A DNA stretch of 64,000 nt from NCBI GenBank assembly GCA_003148945.1, contig QGGY01000012.1, forward strand, positions 115,836 to 179,835. Direction: 5' to 3'. How positions within the stretch are numbered: the first letter of the stretch is position 1; each line of letters opens with the position of its first letter. Positions 17,333 to 26,645 of this stretch are shown piece after piece. The notes beneath the pieces were generated by a model. It did no database searches. It was not told the DNA's origin and worked only from the letters and a program-made list of their open reading frames with translations. Source of the DNA: Murimonas intestini (GTDB lineage: Bacteria; Bacillota; Clostridia; Lachnospirales; Lachnospiraceae). A program made the translations under genes and the position numbers.

Positions 17333-17948
17333 TTAATTACTGGCAGTTTTTCCGTCACCCATATATTTTTTTGCAATTTCTGTATCCGTACATCCGGGGT
17401 TATCCTCTATAAGCTTACAGATATTTTCAACATAGTCTATTTTCTGCTCTAAGATGTCAGAAATCACAGCTGCGGTATAACCCTTTTCGTATTTTCTCCT
17501 TATACAATAAATCATCTGGGCCTGTCCCTCAGCTATGCCTTCTTTCCTGCCTGCCGACTTACCTTTCTCAATCCCTTCATCAAAAATCAATTGTGCCACC
17601 TTCGTCATCATAATTACCCCCTTCACATATTCCGCATATTCCTTATCTATAACTTTATCTGTAAATGTGATAATCCCGGACAATGCCTGAAGCATTTGTC
17701 GCTCATCCCGTATACACTTCGCTAATTCTATGGAATTTTTCACTAACTCCTGCTTTGCTTCTTTCCCCTTTACTGTAAGCGGAAGCACAATCAACTCAAG
17801 AAGCTCCTCACCGTTCAAAACCCCGTCCTGTTTAACTTTTTCCTTCAGCCTGAAGTAGATTTCCTCTGTATCCATGCCTCTTATGTTTCAAAGCCTCTGT
17901 GAGAAGTTTTAATGTAATGTCCTTATTTTGATATGCAATATCACTCAT
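17333..17948 (-). pseudogene. Remnant of an Rpn / PD-(D/E)XK nuclease family transposase-like gene
   Basis: Two frames carry pieces of one protein. The start frame (from 17948) gives M-S-D-I-A-Y-Q-N-K-D-I-T-L-K, the usual opening of Rpn/PD-(D/E)XK 'transposase' proteins. A second frame, open from 17875 to 17333, gives the C-terminal half (...LPLTVKGKEAKQEL... and I-F-D-E-G-I-E-K-G-K-S-A-G-R-K-E-G). The catalytic nuclease core that should lie between them is missing, so this is an internal deletion with a frame change and not an active gene. Rpn proteins promote RecA-independent recombination; such genes decay often in Lachnospiraceae. The C-terminal piece alone could still be translated. Confidence 0.75.
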
Positions 17949-18178
17949 ATTGCTGTCCTCCCTTATATTATAATGTCCGCTGCAAATGATTACAACAAAA
18001 AACCACAATCCCCGCAAAGGCATCACCCGATTCTAAATATTTGTTTCAATTGGGAAATAAATGATAATGTAAGAATAAAAGAATAATTCCAGAAAGCAGA
18101 ACGCTTTCTGTGGATATAGGTATATTAACAGACAGGCGCCAGAATGTCAATATTGCTGTTCCGGAGAGTAACTGGACG

Positions 18179-18319
18179 GTTACTGTTCACACGTCACCAT
18201 CCCGCGAGGTGTTTTCGTGCGTATTTGCACGAAAATCCCGAGAGTTGCAGCGCGAAACGGCGGTTTTTCCGTTTCTGTGCATCGCGGAGCGTGTTACTGG
18301 TCACGGAGTGAACAGTAAC
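18179..18319. repeat. MITE-like palindromic element, copy 1
   Basis: The 141-bp unit is bounded by perfect 12-bp inverted repeats (GTTACTGTTCAC and GTGAACAGTAAC). Inside is an inverted repeat TTTTCGTGC / GCACGAAAA. The first 105 bases align with 19103-19209. There is no coding capacity, and the two copies lie on either side of the Fic gene in the same orientation. Confidence 0.75.
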
Positions 18320-18340
18320 ACTGGACGTTAATAGTAACGC

Positions 18341-18365
18341 AAAAAAGCTCCTGAAAGGAGCTTTA
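18341..18365 (-). terminator. Terminator of the Fic gene
   Basis: On the minus strand AAGCTCC and GGAGCTT form a stem around five bases, followed by TTTTTTGCG, 10 bases after the Fic stop codon. Confidence 0.85.
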
Positions 18366-18375
18366 AAGTAATTGC

Positions 18376-18981
18376 TTACAAATCTTTGGTCCTGTAGACC
18401 GTATATCCCTCATAATAATAACTATGATCAATGCCTTTCATATAAATCTCCCGGTCATTGATTTTATCTGTCAATGCCTGTTTTAAGATATGCTCAATTT
18501 CAATATCTTTTATCGGGCTGCGCTCCATAGCAAGCAAATAATCGTCTTTGTCAACCTTGCTCCAGTCTACTATAAGCTTTAATTCCTTTTTTAACATAAG
18601 ATCCAGCCAGATCCTTGTGCTTCGCCCGTTACCTTCCCTGAATGGGTGCGCCACGTTCATTTCAACATACTTCTCAATAATTTCGTCAAAAGTTGACTGT
18701 GGCATTTTTTCAATATTTTCTAATGCCGCCTGCAAATACATAACTGGCGCAAATCTAAAATTGCCTTTTGCAATATTCACATCACGTATTTTCCCCGCAA
18801 AGTCATAAATATCCTGGAATAAAAACTTATGAATTTCGCAAAGCGTCATAAAGGTCCCAGGCTCTAACTTATCTAAATAATCAAATTCAAATAACTCTGC
18901 TGCTTTTTTCTTGCTTAACTTTTCTTCCTGCCGGGCAAGTTCAGCCAAATCTGTTATGTTCAGCTTATTTTTAGGCGTCAT
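18376..18981 (-). CDS. Fic domain AMP-transferase with C-terminal self-inhibition motif
   Basis: A 201-residue Fic protein. The active-site motif [11 protein letters not shown] is at residues 112-122, with His112 as catalytic base, so the protein should transfer AMP (or another phosphate-linked group) to a target. The C terminus contains S-Y-Y-Y-E-G-Y at 187-193, matching the (S/T)xxxE(G/N) inhibitory motif. Its position after the Fic core would make this a class III, self-inhibited Fic protein, so no separate antitoxin is needed, and none is seen upstream. The target is unknown. The gene is monocistronic and bracketed by two copies of a palindromic repeat, which suggests mobility. Confidence 0.88.
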   Translation of the reverse strand: MTPKNKLNITDLAELARQEEKLSKKKAAELFEFDYLDKLEPGTFMTLCEIHKFLFQDIYDFAGKIRDVNIAKGNFRFAPVMYLQAALENIEKMPQSTFDEIIEKYVEMNVAHPFREGNGRSTRIWLDLMLKKELKLIVDWSKVDKDDYLLAMERSPIKDIEIEHILKQALTDKINDREIYMKGIDHSYYYEGYTVYRTKDL

Positions 18982-19102
18982 TTAATCACCCTTTCCGTCA
19001 AAGCTATCCTGCTTACAGCGTCCCTTTCCAAAAAGTATAGCATAGATAATTAAATAAATATAGCCATAACATGCCTGATTCGGCTGAACTTTAACACACT
19101 GC

Positions 19103-19209
19103 TACTGTTCATACGTCACCGTCCCGCGAGGTGTTTTCGTGCATATTTTACACGAAAATCCCGAATTTTGCAGCGCGAAACGGTGAATTTTGCCGTTTTT
19201 GTGCAACGC
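19103..19209. repeat. MITE-like palindromic element, copy 2 (right end truncated)
   Basis: Aligns along its whole length with 18181-18285, including the TTTTCGTG / CACGAAAA hairpin, with scattered substitutions. The left terminal repeat is degenerate and the right one is absent. It ends 10 bases from the GH43 stop codon, so its hairpin may help end that transcript. Confidence 0.75.
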
Positions 19210-19218
19210 AACAGCTGC

Positions 19219-20277
19219 CTACTTATAATCCTCTACCCGCCACTCATCTTTCCAGTCTATATAAACCATTTCCCCATCAAATCTGAGCGGCAGCCACACG
19301 TAGTCTGCAATTGAGGTATTTCTCATGCCCGGATCGTCCAGGTCATCTTCTCTGTTGTCCATCTCTTCAGGCTTTACATCACCGCTGAAGATCTTTTCGA
19401 AGACTGCGGCATATTCTTCATATTTTCTGTCCATATACAGAGGCAGCCATCTGTCAGCACAGGCGATGTACAGGTCTTTTTTACCCGGCACCTTGAATAC
19501 GGAAGAGATCTGGGAATGGAAGGAGGTGTTGCTCTCATCTCCTGTATGGGGATTTCCCAGCACTGTATACGGACCGTGCCATGTATCGGCCACAGCCACC
19601 TCAGAGGGGTTCGGCAGATATCCTGTAGTTCCTGAGGTGAGCAGGTAGTGCTTTCCCTTTCTGTAGAAATGGGCTGTGGCTTCCCTGACATAAGGAGGCT
19701 GTGTGTGCGGGAAATGTGTGCTGTAGTACCCAGTCACATCTGTATAATCAGGAGTCAGATCCGCACAGATCGTCTCGCTGTGCACACGCTCAAAATAGTA
19801 ATATGCTTTGCCGTCAGGCGCAACCGCCAGGTCGAAATCCCCCGCACTCATATTCAGCGGCTTCAGCCCTTCACGGACCTTTTCGTATGGTCCAAGGATG
19901 TCATCTGCTGTCATGACAGTTTCTGTCTGTGTTCCGTCTCTGTGCATGATCTTAAGCCATGCCACATATTTTTTTGTATCTTTATTATAAATGATGTGGG
20001 GACGGTCCATCTGTGAGGATGGGTGCATAGAAGACTTGGGATCATCCGGTTCCGGAGGAATGATCAGCCCTTTATCTTCCCAGTTGTACAGGTCTGTAGA
20101 CGCATAGCATCTGACGCCCCAGTGCCAGATATCATTCTCTGAGGTAGTTTTTTCTTTATTCTCTCCATACCAGTAGTATGTCCCGTCAACATAGAGGATG
20201 GATCCTCCGTGAGCCTGGATTCTGTTTCCGTTTGTGTCCAGCCATACCTGGCCCGGACGAATACTGTTATATGCCAT
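19219..20277 (-). CDS. Glycoside hydrolase family 43-like enzyme
   Basis: A 352-residue protein without signal peptide, so cytoplasmic. It has the five-bladed propeller pattern of GH43/clan GH-F: H-G-G-S-I-L-Y-V-D-G-T-Y-Y-W-Y-G-E-N near residue 23, D-R-P-H-I-I-Y-N around 92, A-G-D-F-D-L-A-V around 147 and R-E-A-T-A-H-F near 201. This subtype resembles galactan or arabinan exo-acting enzymes, but the sugar cannot be decided from sequence alone. It is the last gene of the operon with the LplABC-type importer, and so probably hydrolyses the imported oligosaccharide. Confidence 0.8.
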   Translation of the reverse strand: MAYNSIRPGQVWLDTNGNRIQAHGGSILYVDGTYYWYGENKEKTTSENDIWHWGVRCYASTDLYNWEDKGLIIPPEPDDPKSSMHPSSQMDRPHIIYNKDTKKYVAWLKIMHRDGTQTETVMTADDILGPYEKVREGLKPLNMSAGDFDLAVAPDGKAYYYFERVHSETICADLTPDYTDVTGYYSTHFPHTQPPYVREATAHFYRKGKHYLLTSGTTGYLPNPSEVAVADTWHGPYTVLGNPHTGDESNTSFHSQISSVFKVPGKKDLYIACADRWLPLYMDRKYEEYAAVFEKIFSGDVKPEEMDNREDDLDDPGMRNTSIADYVWLPLRFDGEMVYIDWKDEWRVEDYK

Positions 20278-20289
20278 TTTATTCTCCTT

Positions 20290-21183
20290 TTATTCTTTGA
20301 CACCGCCCAGTGTAATGCCCTTCACAAAGTACTTCTGGAAAAATGGATAGATAACCAGGATGGGCAGGATACCCACAGTGGCTATAGCCATTCTGACTGT
20401 CGTGCTTGGCATCTTGATGTTCATTCCTCCTGTTGCTGAAGAATTCTGAAGCAGTGCATTAATGTTTTCGTTAATATTATTCAAAATGATCTGGATCGTA
20501 TAGAGATGGCCCCCTCCTCTTTCTGTGAGGTAGTACATGCCGTTCTGCCAGTCGTTCCAGTACATCAGGCCAGTCATAAGCCCGATGGTTGCAATGATTG
20601 GCAGGCTCAAAGGCATAACAACCTTAAAGAAGATGCCAAATTCACTTGCTCCGTCCAGCCTTGCCGCTTCTATCAGGCTGTAAGGGATGCTGTTTACAAA
20701 GTAATTTCTTACCAGTATTACATTAAAAGCATTCATCATCAGGTTTGGAAGTATCAACGCCCATATCGTATTGCGCACATGAAAGTAATTTACATATGTA
20801 TAATAAGTTGCAACAAGTCCGCCGTTAAAAAGCATTGTGAAGATGAGCATGAAACTCAAAACCTTCATCCCTGGCACGTCCTTCTGACAGATCGCGTATG
20901 CGAATAAGGTGGTCACAAGTATGCTGGATGCAGTACCAACCAGGGTGACTACGATTGTCATAACATAAGCGCGTCCTATAGTATCCCACTGTACCGCAAT
21001 ATACCTGTAGGCATCCAGGCTCCACTCCTTAGGAAAAAAGGAAAATCCGTTTGCCGTGGCCCATCCGTTGTCTGTAAAAGACGCTACGATCAGCAGTATA
21101 AACGGCAGCAGCGCCATAAGGGCAAACAGACCGCATACCAGGTGGGCGAGCAGCTGCGTCACCCTGTATTCTCTCGATTTCAT
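20290..21183 (-). CDS. Carbohydrate ABC transporter permease (LplC/MalG type)
   Basis: A 297-residue permease of the CUT1 sugar family. Six hydrophobic segments and the EAA loop (E-A-A-R-L-D-G-A-S-E-F-G-I-F-F-K-V-V-M-P) at about 185-205 are visible; this loop contacts the ATPase. The C-terminal ending F-x-K-Y-F-V-K-G-I-T-L-G-G-V-K-E is characteristic of LplC-like proteins. It lies 11 bases after its partner permease. No ATPase gene is present in the operon, as usual for CUT1 importers in Firmicutes that share a common MsmK/MsmX ATPase encoded elsewhere. Confidence 0.92.
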   Translation of the reverse strand: MKSREYRVTQLLAHLVCGLFALMALLPFILLIVASFTDNGWATANGFSFFPKEWSLDAYRYIAVQWDTIGRAYVMTIVVTLVGTASSILVTTLFAYAICQKDVPGMKVLSFMLIFTMLFNGGLVATYYTYVNYFHVRNTIWALILPNLMMNAFNVILVRNYFVNSIPYSLIEAARLDGASEFGIFFKVVMPLSLPIIATIGLMTGLMYWNDWQNGMYYLTERGGGHLYTIQIILNNINENINALLQNSSATGGMNIKMPSTTVRMAIATVGILPILVIYPFFQKYFVKGITLGGVKE

Positions 21184-21194
21184 TCTTGCACCCC

Positions 21195-22151
21195 CTAGAA
21201 TAATGCGCTGTTAGAATCGTATCTTTTAACCAGCTTATTAGCTCCTACTATCAGTACAAATCCCACGATAGACTGATATACACTTGCAGCGCTGGACATG
21301 GCATAATCGTTGTTTTTCATCAGTGCCTGGTATATATACACGTCCAGTGTCCTGGTCACAGAGTACAGAGAACCGCTGTTTCTGGGCATCTGGTAAAACA
21401 GGCCGAAATCAGATCTGAAAATCTGCCCTACGCTCAGTATAAAGAGCGTTATTATAGTCGGCTTTAGCAGAGGAAGCGTAATATTCTTGATCTGCTGCCA
21501 TTTTCCAGCCCCGTCGATCCTGGCAGCCTCATAGTAATCTACGCTGATGCCCACAATGCTGGATAAGTAAATGATCATACTGTATCCGACGCCCTTCCAG
21601 ACATTAACGAAGATCAGAATAAATGGCCAGTACTGTTTTTCCTGATACCAGTTGACCCCCTCCCTGCCCAACGGCTGCAGAATACTTTTATTGATCATTC
21701 CTGTCTCAGCCGACAAAAAAGTAAACGCAAGATAGCTGACAATTACCCAGCTCATTAGATAAGGCAGCAGTATCAGGCTCTGATAGACCTTCTTTGCCTT
21801 CTTCCTTTGTACTTCATTAATCAGTATTGCTATTGTGATAGCTACAATATTACCGGCCAGAAAGAATGCTATATTATAGAGGATCGTATTCCTTGTTATG
21901 ATCCACGCATCTGAAGACGCAAACAGGAATTTGAAATTGTCAAACCCGCACCATGGGCTTCCAAAGATCCCTTCCCTGAAATTCAATTTTTTAAATGCAA
22001 TAGTAATTCCAAACATAGGAAGGTAATTATTTACCAGCATATATATCAGCCCTGGCAAAGCCATCAGATAGAATGGAAAAATCCTCTTCCAGCGGATTTT
22101 TCTCTTAGGTTTTTTTCCTAATGTGAGAGCTGCTCCCTTATTTCCGCTCAT
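21195..22151 (-). CDS. Carbohydrate ABC transporter permease (LplB/MalF type)
   Basis: A 318-residue permease partner. The start at 22151 is fixed by AAGGAGTG; an ATG nine bases upstream is less well placed. Six hydrophobic segments and the EAA loop E-A-A-R-I-D-G-A-G-K-W-Q-Q-I-K are visible. It shares the LplB-like pattern N-N-Y-L-P-M-F-G-I-x-I-A-F-K-K near residue 45. Together with the downstream permease and the upstream binding protein it imports an oligosaccharide or related glycoside. Confidence 0.92.
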   Translation of the reverse strand: MSGNKGAALTLGKKPKRKIRWKRIFPFYLMALPGLIYMLVNNYLPMFGITIAFKKLNFREGIFGSPWCGFDNFKFLFASSDAWIITRNTILYNIAFFLAGNIVAITIAILINEVQRKKAKKVYQSLILLPYLMSWVIVSYLAFTFLSAETGMINKSILQPLGREGVNWYQEKQYWPFILIFVNVWKGVGYSMIIYLSSIVGISVDYYEAARIDGAGKWQQIKNITLPLLKPTIITLFILSVGQIFRSDFGLFYQMPRNSGSLYSVTRTLDVYIYQALMKNNDYAMSSAASVYQSIVGFVLIVGANKLVKRYDSNSALF

Positions 22152-22177
22152 TTTGTACACTCCTTTCCGGCTTCAGG

Positions 22178-22198
22178 CGCGGGGAACATATCCCCGCG
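22178..22198 (-). promoter_or_regulatory. Intercistronic stem-loop after the binding-protein gene
   Basis: CGCGGGGA and TCCCCGCG form a perfect 8-bp GC stem with a 5-base loop between the binding-protein stop (22212) and the permease start. There is no T-run, so mRNA stabilisation or partial attenuation is more likely than termination. Confidence 0.65.
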
Positions 22199-22211
22199 TC
22201 CTGCTTACCCT

Positions 22212-23780
22212 TTATCGGGCTGCGGCCCATTCATCCAGCTGTCTCTGGTTTTCCTCTATCACTTTCTCAATTCCCGCTGCCTTTAATGCAGTTCTAAACT
22301 CTTCCAGGTTTGCAGAAGGCTCTATAGTTCCGCAGTTCACACTCGGTATATACTGCTGGATAACAGCTGTTACAGCTGAATACTCTGTTGATACGTTCTG
22401 GGTATTAAAACAGTATCCCAGTGCAGGAGATTTTCTGGAATCAGGTATATTGTCGCTGAATTCCTTGATTGCCTTATTCATGTCAACAGGTGAAGGATCC
22501 ATTACAGGCCATGCCAGCCTGTCTCCATATACCCCATACGGCTGGTAGTATGGAAGGGCCGTAGGATCTGCTGCAAGATATTTTATCTTTGTGCCTTCAT
22601 CTGTCTGCTCCACGATCTCATAATCCTGCCCTTCAATCCCCCACTGGAGAAGCCATGCAGCCTCGTTGTGCTCATAGATATAATTTAATGCTTCAACTGC
22701 TTTTTCCGGGTTTGCTGAGGTTATGGGGACACTCCAGAGGATATTCTGGAATCTGTCGCCTGCTGTATATCCGTCAATTATCTTCAAAGTTGTCATTTCA
22801 TACCCTGTCTTAGCTTTTGTGTTCCAGATTGACCCAGGTGTGCTCCAGCCAAAATATCCCAGATAATTTCCTCCTGATACCAGCACATCCCTGTCCTCAG
22901 TATTCGTGGCCGCATCCCTGGAGATATATCCTTTTTGTGCCCAGTCGTACATCCTTGCCGCATACTCCTCATATTCCTTTGTCTCGTATACGTTATCGAT
23001 CTTCATATTTGTGAAGTCATTATTTAACATCAGAAATCCTGAGGCTGATGTGGCGCCCAGCTTGTCATATTCAAATGCATTCCTTGAAAGCGGTTCCTCA
23101 GATATAGGCTCAGGTATAAGGCAGAAGAAGTTGTCGCCTTCACCTTTTTTGACTGTCTCAAATATTTCTGCCAGTTCATCCAGCGTATAGAACTTTTCTT
23201 CATCAATCGCAATGTTATATTTTTCCAACAGATCCTTGCGGATCAGGTATCCATAAGATTCACCCTGTATGTATGCATTTGGCATGCCGTAGAGTTCTCC
23301 TCCGTAATACCCTCCAGACATAGCCGAACCACATTTTTCAACAATTGATGCCCCATGCTCATCAATAATATCATCCAGAGGTTCGATCAGTCCGCTGCTC
23401 ACCAGATTGCCCACCCCTGTTCCGACAGAGAGACACAGATCCAGCTGCTCACCGCTTGATACAGCCAGTACAGTCTCATTTGCCAGATTGCTGAAGTTGA
23501 CCGGCTCTAATATCACATGTACACCGATATCAGGCTCCATCATTGCATTCAGGGCATCCTCCACTGCCTGGAAGCCTGCTCCTGTACTTCCCATGGACGG
23601 CCACTGCCATACGATCTCAGTCAGTTCCTCATCTCCTGCCGTCTTCACCTGTGTGACGTCCTCCGCCGCTTTTGACTTGTCTGCTGCAGCTGTTTCTGGC
23701 TCTTTTGCATTTGAGCATCCGACCAGACCTGCCAGCGCCAATGCAGAACACAGAACCATTGATAATACTTTTCTCTTCAT
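22212..23780 (-). CDS. Sugar ABC transporter substrate-binding lipoprotein (LplA-like)
   Basis: A 522-residue extracellular binding protein. The N terminus has a lipoprotein signal with lipobox L-V-G-C (Cys22). The mature protein has the size and pattern of LplA-type binding proteins (about 500-550 residues), including the P-V-N-F-S-N-L and N-E-A-A-W-L-L-Q-W-G-I-E-G patterns typical of the family. AAGGAGGC precedes the start. First gene of the operon binding protein - permease - permease - GH43. The adjacent two-component system is of the kind that normally senses the same substrate. Confidence 0.9.
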   Translation of the reverse strand: MKRKVLSMVLCSALALAGLVGCSNAKEPETAAADKSKAAEDVTQVKTAGDEELTEIVWQWPSMGSTGAGFQAVEDALNAMMEPDIGVHVILEPVNFSNLANETVLAVSSGEQLDLCLSVGTGVGNLVSSGLIEPLDDIIDEHGASIVEKCGSAMSGGYYGGELYGMPNAYIQGESYGYLIRKDLLEKYNIAIDEEKFYTLDELAEIFETVKKGEGDNFFCLIPEPISEEPLSRNAFEYDKLGATSASGFLMLNNDFTNMKIDNVYETKEYEEYAARMYDWAQKGYISRDAATNTEDRDVLVSGGNYLGYFGWSTPGSIWNTKAKTGYEMTTLKIIDGYTAGDRFQNILWSVPITSANPEKAVEALNYIYEHNEAAWLLQWGIEGQDYEIVEQTDEGTKIKYLAADPTALPYYQPYGVYGDRLAWPVMDPSPVDMNKAIKEFSDNIPDSRKSPALGYCFNTQNVSTEYSAVTAVIQQYIPSVNCGTIEPSANLEEFRTALKAAGIEKVIEENQRQLDEWAAAR

Positions 23781-23942
23781 TTTTTCTGCCTCCTTGTTTA
23801 CTTCCCTTTAAAGGGCTGTTCTGGATTTGATGTTAATATTGTATATTTTTATCCCTGGCTTTACCATATTTAAATCAAACCCCGGAATTTCTATTTCAAA
23901 CCTCTGACCAGGATATATGACTTTTTCACACAGCTTTAACGT

Positions 23943-23982
23943 AAAAATGCCGTCTGCCCGGTCTTATTCCCGGCAGGCGGCA
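23943..23982 (-). terminator. Terminator of the two-component operon
   Basis: On the minus strand ATGCCGCCTGCCGG pairs with CCGGGCAGACGGCAT across an AT-rich loop and is followed by TTTTTACG. It separates the kinase-regulator operon from the importer operon. Confidence 0.9.
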
Positions 23983-23990
23983 TGTCTGGT

Positions 23991-24779
23991 TTAGTTTTCT
24001 TTGTGGTCCTCCAGATACTGGCTGGGTGAAGTCCCATAATACTTTTTAAACATATTATAGAAATTCGGATAGTGGGAATACCCCACCTTTTCAGATACTT
24101 CATTGGCATTATACCGCCCTGTCTCAAGCAGGGAGGCCGCAAGCTTCATCCTCTCGTTGATGATGAACTGGCTCACAGATACTCCCTTTGCCTTTTTAAA
24201 CATCCTGTTAAAATAGACAGGGTGAAAATGAAACTGTTCTGCGAGACCGTCCACACTCAGGCTGCTGCTCCTCAGATTCTTGATTATACATGCAGCCACC
24301 TCCTCCACCACTTGCTCCGGAGGGATCTTCCCGTTATCATCCTCCTGGCGCAGATGCTCCTTCAGCATATATTTCCCGTACTCCTGATAGCGCATGGCCA
24401 CTCTGCGCTCTTCCAGACGCCTGACTACCTTAAGTATGATCTCTCCTATATCCTCATATTTTGCAGGTATCAGGATATAGTCCTGACATCCCAGGCTGAT
24501 GGCCTCCCGGGCATATGCAAAGCTGGCATGGCAGGTCAGGAACACACACTCCATCTCTTTCCTGTTCTCACGAACCCACCTCAGCAGAGCCAGGCCGTTC
24601 TCCCCGGGCATCTCTATATCACAGAGCATAATATCCGGATCATACTCCTGAATGCGCTCTTTCCCTGCCTCAGCGTCATAGGCCGTATATACTTCATCAA
24701 TTCCGTACTGCTTCCAGGGAATTTCCTCCTTCATCGTCTCAGCAGTCAGAATCTCATCATTCACAATCAAAAGCTTCAT
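23991..24779 (-). CDS. YesN-type response regulator with AraC DNA-binding domain
   Basis: A 262-residue response regulator: receiver domain (1-120) with phosphoacceptor Asp54 (L-C-D-I-E-M-P), then an AraC-type double HTH at about 165-258 (LAEQFHFHPVYFNRMFKK...; VGYSHYPNFYNMFKKYYG-SPSQY). Unusually, the conserved Lys before the cis-Pro at position 104-105 is Ile (Y-I-L-I-P instead of Y-x-L-K-P), and one residue of the acidic pair is Asn (V-N-D-E). The start overlaps the kinase gene by 23 bases and has GGAGG. It probably activates the importer/GH43 operon next to it. Confidence 0.9.
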   Translation of the reverse strand: MKLLIVNDEILTAETMKEEIPWKQYGIDEVYTAYDAEAGKERIQEYDPDIMLCDIEMPGENGLALLRWVRENRKEMECVFLTCHASFAYAREAISLGCQDYILIPAKYEDIGEIILKVVRRLEERRVAMRYQEYGKYMLKEHLRQEDDNGKIPPEQVVEEVAACIIKNLRSSSLSVDGLAEQFHFHPVYFNRMFKKAKGVSVSQFIINERMKLAASLLETGRYNANEVSEKVGYSHYPNFYNMFKKYYGTSPSQYLEDHKEN

Positions 24780-26415
24780 CCTGTACCTCCAGATTATATG
24801 GAAAACGTATGGTCACACATGTCCCAGCTCCTGTTTCCGATGTAATGACTATGTCAGCTTCCTCGCCATAGAAATATTTCAGACGCCGGAGCGAATTGGA
24901 AAATCCTATATGTGATCCATCTGACTTCCCCCTCCGCATAGATGCATCCAGTTCCTTAAGCGCCTCCTCACCTATTCCAGGTCCGTCATCCATGATCATG
25001 AAGGTCACCCCCTGCTCATCGTACTGCCCCACTACAGAAATATGAGTCATATGCCCCTGTTTAACAACGTGTTTAATAATGTTTTCCACAAAGTTGTGCA
25101 GCAGCAGGGGAGGAACACGGACAAAAGATATTTCCGGATCGTACACATATTCAATATCAATGCTTCCCGGATACCGTACAGACGCCATCTGTATATATCC
25201 CTCTATAAGATGCTGCTCTTTAGAAAACAACTCCAGGCTGTTTCCGCTGCGGAAAAGATACCTGAAATATTCAGAGAGATACAGGACAATATCCTGGACA
25301 GCTTTTTCTTCCCGGCGCTGTACAAGAGTATAGATCAGATTAAAGGTATTCAGAAGAAAATGAGGCCTTATCTGCAGCTGCAGATTCTTCAGCTCCATCT
25401 GCTGTGTGGCCAGCTCCTTCTCATAATTTTCGATCTTCAAGGTCTGGATCCTGTCAGCCATCTTATTAAAGGACTGAAAAGAATATTCAAACTCAATAGA
25501 ATTTGCCTTATCAGTAATCCTGTAGTCCAGATCACCTTCCCGCAGCCTTTTCTGGGCCTGGTTAACAGTTTTTAACGGCGACATCAGCAGATGTGATATC
25601 ATCATGTAGAGAACAGGTATCAAAAACAGCGCAATAAAAGCCCCCGCCTGCATCATCATATATACATTCGATATATTTCCTGCGATCTCCTGCCTGTCCA
25701 GGCATGCATTCAGATAAAATTTACCTTTTTTCGAATACGCTGACACGGCTGTCTCCCGCTGATTCTCCGGGTTTTCTGCAAAAGTGAATTCTGCCTTCTC
25801 ATACTGGATATCATTTTCCAACTGGGAGAGAATATCATCCAGATACAGCCACCCTCCGTATATCACACTTCCGATCTGTATGAACAGACAGGCTGCGGGC
25901 CTCTCTCCTATCATGTTCAGATTCCACCCTGCCTTAAAACCTTTATCAATTTCCGACCGGACAAATTCTTCTCCCGCCGTCCTTTTGGCAAATGTACTGT
26001 CCCATACCAGGATATCGTCCAGATCCTTCATATAGAAAAAATACCCGTCTGTCCCGTCCGCCAGCCTCATCCCGTTCATCAGCTTATAATAAAGACGGAT
26101 CCTGGCTGCCTGGTAATCATTCCCTTCCTCCTGCCGGGCCAGCGTCAATCCGTCTGATTCTTCATTTTTCATACTCCACAGCAGGTATTCTGCTGCCTGC
26201 ATGTTATTCTGCATATCAGTGACATAATTCTCCATCACGTTTTTCACCGATATCCTGGCCTGCTCAATCATAGAATCCACAGCCGCCCTGCTCAGCATAA
26301 TTGCCAGAATATTAAAGGGCAGAACAAGTATCAGCATAATGACAAATACCTTTGTAGATATAGACTGAAAAAAATATTTCAGGCGGCCGCCGCATTTTCT
26401 TAGTATTTCCCCCAT
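24757..26415 (-). CDS. YesM-type sensor histidine kinase
   Basis: A 552-residue membrane kinase. The start at 26415 has GGAGG five bases upstream; a longer ORF reaches 26484 but lacks one. Two membrane segments (about 21-43 and 257-275) flank an extracellular sensor domain. A HAMP linker (about 275-325) is followed by the His_kinase motif R-P-H-F-L-L-N-T with His352 as phosphoacceptor, and the HATPase motif D-D-G-P-G-I-G near 480. Such kinases sense extracellular glycans or the importer's binding protein. Overlaps the regulator gene, forming a two-gene operon. Confidence 0.9.
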   Translation of the reverse strand: MGEILRKCGGRLKYFFQSISTKVFVIMLILVLPFNILAIMLSRAAVDSMIEQARISVKNVMENYVTDMQNNMQAAEYLLWSMKNEESDGLTLARQEEGNDYQAARIRLYYKLMNGMRLADGTDGYFFYMKDLDDILVWDSTFAKRTAGEEFVRSEIDKGFKAGWNLNMIGERPAACLFIQIGSVIYGGWLYLDDILSQLENDIQYEKAEFTFAENPENQRETAVSAYSKKGKFYLNACLDRQEIAGNISNVYMMMQAGAFIALFLIPVLYMMISHLLMSPLKTVNQAQKRLREGDLDYRITDKANSIEFEYSFQSFNKMADRIQTLKIENYEKELATQQMELKNLQLQIRPHFLLNTFNLIYTLVQRREEKAVQDIVLYLSEYFRYLFRSGNSLELFSKEQHLIEGYIQMASVRYPGSIDIEYVYDPEISFVRVPPLLLHNFVENIIKHVVKQGHMTHISVVGQYDEQGVTFMIMDDGPGIGEEALKELDASMRRGKSDGSHIGFSNSLRRLKYFYGEEADIVITSETGAGTCVTIRFPYNLEVQDEAFDCE

Positions 26416-26645
26416 ACCTTCCTCCAGGCTTATGCAAGTTTCTTTTGCATCTTCTTGTGTTTTTTCAATAAACCAGTACTCCATCCAGCCCCGTGTTCCT
26501 TTATTATATCATTTAACCAAGAATTCCGTCCACCATGATTATTTTAGCAGTAATTCCAAAATTTGAAGACTTTTCTTAGAAAAATTTTCATGATATAATA
26601 AAACGTGATTGTATAAAAAAATATGCACTAAAAGAAAGAAAAACT

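Noticed and set aside
18110..18331. 73-codon ORF before the Fic terminator
   Set aside because: It runs through the MITE-like repeat and has no ribosome binding site or recognisable domain.
18982..19102. Search for a Fic antitoxin gene upstream of the Fic gene
   Set aside because: No ORF with a binding site is found; the inhibitory motif is already inside the Fic protein.
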